Source of the DNA: Arcuatula senhousia
Taxonomy: Eukaryota > Mollusca > Bivalvia > Mytilida > Mytilidae
Direction: 5' to 3'
Assembly (NCBI GenBank): GCA_963971305.1
Contig: OZ020303.1
Span: forward strand, 18,969,184-19,033,183
DNA: 64,000 nucleotides
The notes beneath the pieces are model-generated. The model searched no databases. It saw only the letters and a program-made list of their open reading frames with translations, and was not told the origin of the DNA. Within the stretch, counting starts at the first letter, position 1. Each line of letters starts with the position of its first letter. Below, piece by piece: positions 13,362 through 25,300 of the stretch. Made by a program: the position numbers and the translations under genes.

Positions 13362-16300
13362 AGCATCATACCATAATATTCCGCAAATTTTTTGCGGTCG
13401 TATAAAAACGAGCCAAAAGTCTTTAAGAAGACGGACAGATAATACAGAAAAGGAAGATTTACAGGAGATTCGGGAAGATGAAAATATAAAGTGAGAAGAA
13501 GGACGTCGGATAGTCGAGTTCGGAACTCTTGCCAATGAACTTTCCTCATGTAAACTGTGTAAAGAGACGGGTTTATTTTTACATGACACGACGAAAGAAA
13601 TCTGTTATCAGATGCAGCAAATGTCTTGGAATCACCGTAAAGACCAACAAGATGCACAAGATTGAAGGAAAAAGTGGATCTGGTGTACTTACACATGTAA
13701 CTAAAACAGTAAAATTGAAATTGGTAAATAATGTTCCCCCCTCCCTGAGTCAGCCCTCCACCAACGGTCATTTGTTTTTTACCACTGAGATTAGAGAGTC
13801 CCAGTCCAGGAGAATTAAAACTATAACGTTATATATGTTCTGTATATTAACACGTTAATGGGTCCCGTTGACAATCATGAATTTCGTACATCAGCAAATA
13901 CATAATTGCTACAAAGAAGGAATTGGCTCGAGCTTTTCAAAATTTTAAGTGCTTATCCATGCACAAAAATGGTTGATGTGGCACTTGTCGGGAATTGACT
14001 TTAACCATTCTTCTGTAAGTGGTCATACATGCATAAAATATAGGTTTCGACTGGAGTTCGCGTTGTTGATTGATATTCAGTTATTTTGTGTTTCAATGTT
14101 TTACATATGTTGTCTGTTTTTTGTCCCGTTCTTGTTTGTGTTTACTGGTTTTGTCACTGCCCTTTCGGACTTATGACATACGGATACCCCATTGGTACTT
14201 CTGCTTCTTTCACAGCCAGCATCTATATATAGCATACATTTTGCTTGGCATCACTAGATGCACCTACCATAGAAATAAAGTTGATGTGGCACTTGTCAGT
14301 AGGCGGGATTGAACTTTAGCCATTCTTCTTGAACTGATCATTCATGCGGTAAATATAGGTCACAACGAGCATCCGAAGCATGCATTGTGGTTAGCATCAC
14401 TAGGTACATATACCATACCAATATGGTTGATGTGGCACTAAACAGTAAATGTGCATGGACCTTAACCATTCTTCTCTAAGTGGATCTGGACGCCGACGCT
14501 CAGGGTATCCCATAAGCCCCTCTCTTTTTCGTGAGGCGAGCTAAAAATGTTTACGTGCTTATGTTGGTATGATACATGTAAGACACATCGGTGATGTACC
14601 CAAGGTCAAAGACCAAATAAATGTAACATGGGTAAAAAAGAAAGTTTTATGCATTCAATTAAAAATGAACCCGATGTCGAGATCAATGTAGATAAAGATA
14701 GCAACAAGTCTACCGAACTGAGTCATCTCATATATCCAAGAAGAAAAGACAAAACAAGGCAAAGAAATGCCAGAGGAATCAAAGATCACAATGGTCCTGA
14801 CTTGGTATAAGCATTTCAAAAGAAATGGCGGGATGAAGCGGCAAGTAGACAATTTATATAGACAATTGATCTACACATTCATATGGACCTGTGTAAGAGT
14901 ATCCGGCAACTAATTTCCGTCCCTTTTCGTCATGTAAATTATGCAATTTTTTAAACAAAAAAAACTGTTATTGCAAATCATTTTTTATGCTAACAACCAT
15001 AATGAGAAAAGGCAAAAATTTCTTGTTATGTCACGGTCAATAATAAGAATTCTATTAATATTGATGAATTCAAATTAATGATCTAGCAATCTGTTTCCTT
15101 TCGCGTTGGTTCTTTTTTAGAATGGACTCTATAATTCTACAAAATCATTCTTTCACGAAATATTGACAAATCAAGAGAGCATGACTACTGACTGAGAAAT
15201 AATTTTCTCGTATGACTGTACAGCCGCCGACGCAGGGCGAATCAAGAAATTCTTAGAAGAAGGTTGGGGTTCCGCACAGAATCCACTGAGGATGAAAAAC
15301 GAATCCAGATATTTTTTTCGAAAATATACATGAAAATTACGAAATTTTTAGAGAAAGGCGGAGGGTCCTGTACAACCATGGAGCACCCCCTAAGATCCAG
15401 CACTTAAAATTTACCAGGTCTCGTTGAGTGTTTATCGAAATCTCCGGAAAAAAGAAAAATCTTGCCTTTCATAAAAAAAAATATTGATAAATTAGCAATT
15501 CCTCATATAAACAGGTGCTTGTTTTCTAATAGAAAGATATTTTAAAATGAAACATTAAATTTACAGTATATTCCACAAGGTTATTGCTGACATGATAGAA
15601 GGGTTGCATCTCTTGATGTCAAATGCTATTGTTTAAAATGCATAATCAATCTTTTATTAAACTTTTTTCATAGGTAAATAGTACATATATTTCTCTACTT
15701 CTTCTGTTTGAAAATGACGGGAAACGTCATTGACGTTTTCCCGCCAAAAAGACGGAAAAAAGAAATATTGTATTTTTTTCTTAGTTTTTTGTTGTTCCTG
15801 TAAAAACAAGCACGTTAACCCCCTTCTTTTTTTCCATAATTTGTTTACTGGTAAAAAGTTCTATCAGATATCAAAATTTTAGCGTATTTTCAATGGGAGA
15901 ACCATTTTACATAAAGGGAAAACTAAGTCATAATTGATATTTTTTCGGCTATGATGTTGGTTAATTGTTATAATAAATTGGAAATGAGTTTTAAATCTAA
16001 TAATTATTTAGATTTAGATAATAGAGGAATTAATGGACTTTCCTAAGCAAAAAAAATTGTGTAAATACCTCAAAAGGTAAGAAAAACACAATAAGTTAAA
16101 GAGATACTAGAAAAACTATCAAGATCCTAAAATATGTGATTTTATGTAAATTTCAAGACTTTATATCTCGAAAATTAGCTCGATAAGGTGCACTTTGTTT
16201 TGCATATTCTGAAAGTGCATAAAATATTGAGTCTATCATAAGATTTTCATAAGTTTTTCAATGGAAGTTCAAAACTGTATCGTATGCCCTTAATGTCATA

Positions 16301-19300
16301 TTTTATCTTCATTTTTGTCATGCAATAGAACAAACTATTTTGTCCAGCTAGAGATGTTGTTGAGTTCTAAACTTTAATTTTCTCCAGACATGCCAGAAGA
16401 ATGTTGAGTATTCTCAAATGTAATTTTTATCCAGAAGGAGCCTTTTTATAACCCATAAAATCACAAAATGGAGGGAGCTAACGAGGACCATAAAAGATTT
16501 GTACATATGTTTGACAGATTTATTGATTCTGATCAGGAAAAAGTGCAGATCAACTTTGTGTGGCCCATTTTTCTTACTAAATCTTCCGTTGATAAAGATA
16601 CAAATTAAATAAAATTTTAAGACATGACAATTGTAGCAATATGGTTATAATTGACTAATATCTACTACAGATCCTTAAAGATTCAGTAAATTGACCTGTC
16701 ACTCCCTAACAACAACAATCTTTATTCTCATCACCAAATACATAGGTACAGAGAAGAAACACATATACAATATTTGCAAAACAAAAACAGAGAAAACATA
16801 CACAAACTCAAGTCATACAAAAATGCACACTGTATGGTTTAACCAGGAGTTCCTACTCTTTTATTAATTATTTTTATAAATTTGCACAGATGTAATAAAT
16901 TCGATTTGTTTTTAGTTGTCATAATTTCCTTAAAATTTAATATATTTGGCCTACTCAGTAATCTCAGATTAATAAATAATTTCCTTTCTGCATTTAGTGA
17001 GGGACACGTCATTATATAATGATATTCGTCTCCGATATCCGTATTACAGAGGGTACATTTTCTCTCACCGCGATCTATATTTGCCCATCTGCCGGCCTCT
17101 ATGGGTAGTTTGTGGTTAACTGTTCGGAATTTGCATAAGATACGATAATTCTTTTCATCTAAAATGTTGAAATAATCTTCCAACTCGAGAGTATCTTTGA
17201 TCAACCTATAATTTATCGTTTTTGACCTTGTTTGTATTTCTTCATTCCATTTTTGCTTGTTCTGATCGATTAAAGATTGTTTAATATTGGCTTTTAACCA
17301 AGCATGGTTACGAAAATTTTGTGAAATCCAAATGTATGAATAACCACATTCGTCAAATATGTCTTTTAGCTTTGCCAACCATTTGGAATTTGAATTACGA
17401 ACATGAAAGTAGTTGTACATAAGTCTATACATGATTGAACATAATTTTGCGTCTTTTCCTTCAATAAGCTTAGCAAAAAAGAAACAATAATCCTATTTTA
17501 ATTTGACTTTAATCAATGCCATTTTCCATGTTTTGATTACTTCGGAACTCCTCTAAAAATCAATAATTGGATAAAAATAGACTAAATGGCAAAACGAAAT
17601 TTGATGACTTTCAATATAAATATTAAAATTTAGGATGGAAAAGATAATTAATTAACAATTTTCCCCCATTGTGACTTTCCATAAATTTGTTTTTAATGCT
17701 CCCATCTGGCATCAATAGAATCACACGAACTATTTATAGAGGAAAGGGGAACTACTCCATTTTTCTTCAAGGGGGGATTTACGAAGTACAGCTTCAATAA
17801 ATAAAATTGGATATTATTAATGACTATATTCACCTTTGGGGTAATTTTCTATTCATAAAATATATAAATGTAGAAGTTTTAGTGAAAATCTAAAAGTTTA
17901 ATGCTGGATCTTTGCTTAAATTGAGGTCTGATGTGTGTCTGTCACATGGCCTAAATTTGCCGGTAGTTATTTTTAGTACTCCGGTGTTTTCCTAACCATA
18001 AAAATTGTAATTCTAAATTTATAGGCACAAAAACCCACACAATTTTTTCTAAACAAATAAATTTACCATCCATAACCTTTTCTTATGATATTTACACATT
18101 TTTATTGGTTTAAAACGTGTTGAAAGGCAAATGACGTCCAACCCGTATATATACGAGATCCGCAGTGGGCGTGACGTTACTCATCCCGTATATATACGGG
18201 ATCCGCATGGCTAGGGTTAATACTTTTTTAAATTGTCAAATTTTAAATGACAAACACATTTTTTTCCATAAAACATTAGTGCTTAGAGACAGAAATTTAT
18301 AAATATCCACTTTTCATATAAATATTAAAAAGTTTAATTTAGTCTTGAATAATAATTTAGGTAATTAGAATTCTGAAAATATTTTTTTCACAATCCCTTT
18401 ATGTTTCATTCAATTAATTTTATATTGGCAATGTTCAAAGAGAGATAACTCAATGGATCACCAGGATGTAAACAAAATGGCGGCCGAAAAGTCGCCGGTC
18501 AAATTCTGTCATTATTTTCCATATTTTATGGACAAACCGTGCTTTTTAAGCATCCACATGTTGAAAATAAAATCACTGGTGTTAATTTAACTTGAAGATA
18601 AAACAATATGCCGAGATTTATTGAAATAACAAAAGAAAAATAGTTCTGTTTTATCGGCGGCAAAATGACAGTTTTAAGAATTGGGTTCTTCACGGTAAAC
18701 TTCATGATATCTCGCAAAACTCCTATTCCTTTTACTATTCTTTATTATGACAGTAAAAAATTATTATTCAAACATATGTTGCATGAATTTGAAGACATGA
18801 TTTGAAGTAATAACGAAGTTTGGGCACATTTTCTGACACAACCGTATTTTGTCTCGCACATGTCAAATTAATTCAGGCGGGGGATCGTCGCGTGCATATT
18901 AATGCAGTCATAGAAACCTCAAAACCAGATAAATCCAGTAAGGAAAGTGCTAATATTGTAAATGAAGAAATATCTCCATAAAATTTTAATTCTTATTAGA
19001 CTTTTAACAAAAATATTGTGAAACCTCAAGGACTGAAAAATGTTCATAAAAGAGATTTTCAAACACCAACCTGATCAAACAGTAATCGCAACTGTCTTTC
19101 AGATTCACCAACCCATTTACTCAAGCAATCTGCACCCTTCCTCATAAAAAATGCAACTTTTCTATTGCCTGTGCTACACTCATTTGCCAAAGCCCTAGCA
19201 ACTAAAGTTTTTCCAGTGCCTGTAAAATATTTGCATTTTTTATATTTCTTTATACATAATGACATTATGTTAGTAACAATTTGACTCATATTTCAATGAG

Positions 19301-22300
19301 TGATGAGTGCTATAATTAATCGTATGATACAATAAATTTGTCACCATATCACTAGTGAAATATGGAAGCAGAATTTTTCCATTCCTTTCCACTAGATACA
19401 ATGTTGTTATACATACAAGAAATGTATGAATAAAGACTTTTGCAGCAAATCATACACAGAACAAGAACATGTCCAAAAAAGAAAAAATGCCCCATCTCAC
19501 AACATTTATTTTTCCACACAATGCATGAATTTGATTCCAAGAGTAAAATTTTATGATGATTAAATGATTAAGTTTCATGATACCACACTTAATTCATGGT
19601 AAAGTAACTTCAACATTTATGTAAACCTAGGTATAACATCCCCTTTTTCAATAATCAATAAACCATGAAGTTGATGAGACAGGTACAATTTTATGATGAT
19701 TTTTGTTTAATATATTGATGTATATGTTTATAAAGTTTCATGATGATACCAAACTTCCCTAATGGTAAACTAACTTCAACCTGATTTTAGACGAACAAAC
19801 AAACACTATATGCCTCCCTATTCTATTTCGTAGATGGGGCATAGTGAGTAAAGCAAACTCACATTACTGGCTTTATAAGAAACTTTTTCTATCAAAATTT
19901 AATTTTAAATGTCAATATATTGCAGCAATTAGTACCATCCATCAACATATTGGAATTTTTTGCTTGAAGTTTAAAAAAAAAATTATATTTTTATTTTGAA
20001 ATTACCTGGTGGTCCGTAAAATAAAACTCCTCTTGGTGGTGCCAATTTAAATCTTTCAAACACTTCAGGATACAACAGAGGGAATACAATCATTTCCTTC
20101 AAAGCTCTTACATGCTTTCCTAGTCCACCAACACTATCAAATTTTACCTAAAAATATCATTGTAATACTTTTTTTCAAAAGTTAGTGTGAACTTCACAAA
20201 TATTATGTCTTTCTCTCTTGTATGTATATAAAAGGACTGCCAAACTTATTGATTTTCATGGGTCTTCCAGATTTTCTGGTCTTTGTTTTATACTAATGAA
20301 GATAACATCAAATACCAAAATGGGTATAAAAACAGGTAATTTAGTTATGCTGTATATGCATATTTCAGGAGTAACTTCTCATCAGCAGCATTTGAATCAA
20401 AACATTGGAAGGTCAAAAACCTGAAGTATTGAAGCTACGTATAACAGCCCCTTTTTTTGTAATCAATTAACCATGAAGTTGATGAAACAGGTACAATTTC
20501 ATGATGATTTTTGTCTGTTCATATCCTGATGTGTAAATATGTATAAATGTTCATGATGAAACCATACTTCCTTCATGATAAGTAACTTAAACCTGTAATG
20601 TACGTAAACCTAGGAATAACGTCCCTTTTTTTCTGTGATCAAGCAACTACACTTATAAGCATGTGTATAGCTTAGTATACATATATGCATTTTATGTGCT
20701 CACCTGCATGCAGCTTATTATTTTACTTTAATTTGCTTTGTGTTTTATGTTGTATCCATTTATGTGTTGTTATTTGTTGGTCGGCAAAAAGCTCTACAGA
20801 GCTTACGTTTTTTCTGTTTGTATTAACCCGACTTCAAATAAAGTTACTTAGTTCTTAGTCATAGAATAAGCATTGTGTAATAATTCTATTCAATATAAAT
20901 CACAATAATAAACTTAAGTGCAAAGTTGGTGTAATTTTGATTGCTTGCTTGTAAGCCTCATTTGTATTAAAAAAAATCTATATAAATATCAGCAATCTTA
21001 ATAGCATATTACTCTTTTATCTATGTTCATAGGGTCAACATCTGCCAAACTAGATCCTATTTTGACTCTATCTTTCAAAACACTGGAACTTTTAAGATCT
21101 TCAGCACTCATATTCATTGGCAAACATCTATTCCTGCTCCTCTGCATACTTTTTGCCTTCCTCCTTTGAAACCTCTCTTCATCACTTGATTCACTGGATG
21201 AAGAGGTAGTATCACTACCATGAAATGCTGCTCTACGCCTTTAAAGAACCCGCAACATTACATAAATTAGAACATATTTTATGAACTTGAATACCAGCAG
21301 TCAGGAGTGATCCTCTCTGAGTTTAAAAAAATATTTGATAGAAATGAAAAAGAAAAAATCTTAACTGTATGTCTTCAAAAGGTACTTAATAATAACAGTG
21401 TCTGATATAGGCAATTTGAATTGGGCGAGTGATATTTTTGAAAACAAGAGTTAACACTAAAGTATGTCTCGCCTGCCGGCACCATCAGAAACAATTATTC
21501 TTTCTTACTTCCACTATATTTTGAATTAACATGGATTTTAAGTTTCTGAGATCAAAAGATGTTTATAGAACTTCAACATTGTTAATATATGCAATAAAAA
21601 TAATCAAAGTCACTCAACCAGAAAATCAAGGTCAAGGTCAAAAGATGGGGGATGCAACTGTGCTAATACTACTGGTGCATATGCATACCAAGTTTCATCA
21701 ACATAGGACCTACAGTTCTTGAGATATGGAGGTGCACACAAAACTTTTTCATTGCTATTATATGTATTGAAAATTGTCAAAGTCACTCAACCGGAAATTC
21801 AAGGTCATGGTCAAAAGATGGGGATGCAACTGTGCTAAGCTACTAATTGGACATATGCATACCAAGTTTCATCAACATACAGTACACTCAGAGAGGATTG
21901 ATTCTCATACTCTGATTTCGGAGGGAATTTTTTTAATGACTCCAGGAAACTCCAAGAAAAGCCATAAAAACCTAGGAGGGCTTTAGGAGTACTCCCTCCA
22001 AAGGGTCATAAATTACTCCGAGCTTGGAGTTTTTTATTGCCTTGAAAACCTTTTGAAGTAGCACCTATTTCCTGTCTTTCTTGTCAGGTGAAAATGATTA
22101 TAATACACAAGGTAATAAACAACTCCAACATACCCCGAAAAAGGTATTAAATTTCTCCCAGGTGGGAGAAATTCCTTGGAGAATTTTAAGAGTTTACTCT
22201 GTGAAACTCTGTGAATCACTGGACACTGAAATCAGAGTATGAGAATCAATCCTCTCTGAGTGTACTGTAGGACCTATTGTTCATGAGATATGGAGGTGCT

Positions 22301-25300
22301 AGCAAAACTTTTCCATTGCTATTATATGTATTGAAAATTGTCAAAGTCACTCAACCGGAAATTCAAGGTCATGGTCAAAAGATGGGGATGCAACTGTGCT
22401 AAGCTACTACTGGGGCATATGCATACCAAGCTTCATCATCCCAGGACCGATAGTTCTTGAGATATGGAGGTGCTCATAAAACTTTTCCAAAAAGTTAACG
22501 CAGTCGTCACCGCCGCCGCCAGTAAAGTAACACCTATGTCCCGCTCTGCTTCGCAGGCGAGACAAAAATTATATTAAACATATAAGGAAACTTTGCAAAA
22601 AATATGGTTTGGGCCAGTAGATTGGTTTATCCCATTTAAGGCACTGTTAAATAACTGTAAAATTTCAAATCTGTACCTCTCATAAAAATTGTAGACACAC
22701 TGACAGGTCCTAATAAAAGATACAGTAGTCCCCCTCTTGAAAGACCATCCTATTTGCAACAGAAAAGTGGTCTTACACAAGAGGCTCCCAGGAGCCTGAA
22801 TCGCTCTCCCTGAACTACACAGATACATATATTTTGTAGATATTATTGTGCTTAACAATATGCAATTTAAATTTCTGAAATAACTTGGTTAGTTTTCAAG
22901 TTATTGGGCTTAATAAGTGCAAAATTTAGAAAAAAATTGAAAAAAGAGCAATAGCTCCCACATCAGCAGTCAGATCTTTTCCTAAATTTCAGGACAGGTA
23001 CTGAATATGCTGATAACTTTCGATTTTTGCACAATTTTGATATCTAAAACCATTTTTGAGTTATTAGCAAAGAAATGATATTTACGCCCTATGTTCTATT
23101 TTTAGCCACGACAGCCATGTTTTTTTAACAAATCAAAAATATGAACGATAGAGTTGTAGCATATAAGCTATTAAACAAGTGTGCCAAGTTAAGATGCAGT
23201 TGGTCTTACGGTGTCAGACAATTTAATCTTTGAAATTCAGGGGAAAAATAATGAAAAATGGTAAATTTTGTTGTTTTAAGGACAATAACTCCTAATAGAA
23301 ATGGTCCTACAGCTTTGACCTAAATATATGAAATGTAGATCTTGATGTGCTTGATCATATGCAACTTAAATTTTTGAAATATCTTGTATAGTTTTTAAGA
23401 TATATGGCTAAATAAGTGAAAAATTTTGAAAAAATCCAGAAAAAGGGCAATAACTCCTACATCAATTGTTGGATCTTCTTGAAACTTTCAGAGCAGGTAG
23501 ATCTTCAGATGCTGATCACATTTGTCTCTCATCAGAATTTTGATATCTGTAACCATTTTTGAGTTATTAGCAAACAAGTGTGGCCACTAAAAGTATGTCT
23601 CGCCTGCCGGCACCATCACTAAAATCAACTACCTAAGCTTTCATTTCTTGATATAAACACAAAAAGTGTATGTATGCCTAATAACAGATGCCTAGTTATT
23701 ATACTATTCAAGCAATCCATTGTCCACACAAGAATTACAAAAATTTCTGTCTGAAAAAAAGACCTAAGTTCACAGAGTCACTGGAGCGTAAAAATGGGGT
23801 CATGGTCACATGGCATGGTGACAGTTGCATTGTCCACAACCGCAACTGTCTGTTTACCCAATATCAGATGCCTAGCTATTATAACTTTCCAGCAATTCAT
23901 CATCCACAAAAGTCTTACAAAAAAGTTTTCAGCCTGAAAAAGACCTAAGTTCACAGAGTCACTAGAGCGTGAAAATGGGGTCAGGGTCATGCAGCATGGA
24001 TACAGTTGCGTAGACCATAACCTAAACTGTCTGTATACCTAATATCAGATGCCTAGCTAATATACTTTTCCAGCAATTCATCGTCCACAAAAGTCTTACA
24101 AAAAAGTTAAAGGCCTGAAAAAAGACCTAAGTTCACAAAGTCACTGGAGCGTGAAAATGGGGTCAGGGTCACATGGCATGGTGACAGTTGCATAGACCAT
24201 AACCTGAACTGTCTGTATACTAAATATCAGATGCCTAGCTAATATACTTTTCCAGCAATTCATCGTCCACAAAAGTCTTACAAAAAAGTTTATGGCCTGA
24301 AAAAAGACCTAAGTTCACAGTCACTGGAGTGTGAAAATGGGGTCAGGGTTACACGACATGGTGACAGTTGCGTAGACCATAACCTGAACTGTCTGTATAC
24401 CAAATATCAGATGCCTAGCTAATATACTTTTCCAGCAATTCATCGTCCACAAAAGTCTTACAAAAAAGTTTACGACCTGAAAAAAGATCTAAGTTCACAG
24501 AGTCACTGGAGCGTGAAAATGGGGTCAGGGTCACACGGCATGGTGACAGTTGCGTAGACCATAACCTGAACTGTCTGTATACCAAATATCAGATGCCTAG
24601 CTATTATACTTTTCAAGCAATTCATTGTCCACAAAAGTCTTACAAAAAAGTTTACGCCGCCGCCGTCGCCGCCGCCGTCGCCGGAAAGTAATACCTATGT
24701 CTCGCCTTCCGCGACTATTCGTCGCAGGCGAGACAAAAACTGCAAATTACCCCTATGTTCTATTTTTAGCCATGGCGGCCATATTTTTTGACGAATCAAA
24801 AATCTGAACGATTCACTTGTAGCATTTATGCCATTAAACAACTGTGCCAAGTTTGGTTGAAGTTGGATGTATGGTGTCAGACAAGTGAATCTTTGAAATT
24901 CAGGGAAAAAGTAATGAAATATGGTAAATTTTGACACTTTAAAGGCCATAACTCCTAAAAGAAATGGTTCCACAGCTTTGACCTAATTACATGAAATGTA
25001 GATCGTAATGTGCTTAATCATATGCAATTTGAATTTTTAAAATATCTTGTATAGTTTTTAAGATATAGAGCTAAATAAGTGCAAAATTTTGAAAAAAATC
25101 CAGAAAAAGGGCAATAACTCCTGCACCTGTTGTTGGATCTTCTTAAAAATTTCAGGGCAGATAGATCTTGAAGTGCTGATCACTTTTACCCATGCCAGAA
25201 TTTTGATATCTGTCACCGTTTTTGAGTTATTTGCAAAAAACTGTATTTGACCCCCCGTTCTATTTTTAGTAACAGCGGCCATGTTTTTTGACGTATCAAA

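Larger units (their letters stand above)
11504..16289. mobile_element. TTAA-flanked element 4, nested in element 3
   Basis: 17 bp perfect terminal inverted repeat GGGCATACGATACAGTT (11504-11520) / AACTGTATCGTATGCCC (16273-16289), with TTAA on both sides (11500-11503, 16290-16293). The TTAA target suggests mobilisation by a piggyBac-type transposase, though the ends differ from the CCCT ends of elements 1-3. No transposase inside; it carries repeats A2 and C3. Confidence 0.85.
8037..18216 (-). mobile_element. piggyBac-type element 3, TTAA-flanked, non-autonomous, 10.2 kb
   Basis: TTAA at 8033-8036 and 18217-18220 flank ends CCCTTACTATGC (8037-8048) and GCATGGCTAGGG (18205-18216). The 8037 end matches the inverted right end of element 2 over about 60 bp (CTGACTTGTTTTTC, GCTGAATTGTTTTAAG), so this element lies in minus orientation. 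The 18216 end carries the same paired palindromes as element 2 with the same 43 bp spacing. No transposase frame was found where element 2 would predict it. The interior holds a LINE fragment and another TTAA-flanked element. It lies in ATAD2 intron 11. Confidence 0.85.

Noticed and set aside
13289..13771. 160-codon minus-strand frame with a long Ser run
   Set aside because: The Ser run is the (ACG)n microsatellite of repeat A2 read on the other strand; the rest has no recognisable domain.
18526..18717. 63-codon minus-strand frame beside the GC-rich patch in intron 11
   Set aside because: No recognisable domain, AT-rich composition, no splice or start context; could not be tied to a transposase.
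23590..24660. CRISPR-like regular repeats
   Set aside because: Whole 180 bp units are repeated, with no unique spacers; this is a minisatellite in a eukaryotic intron.
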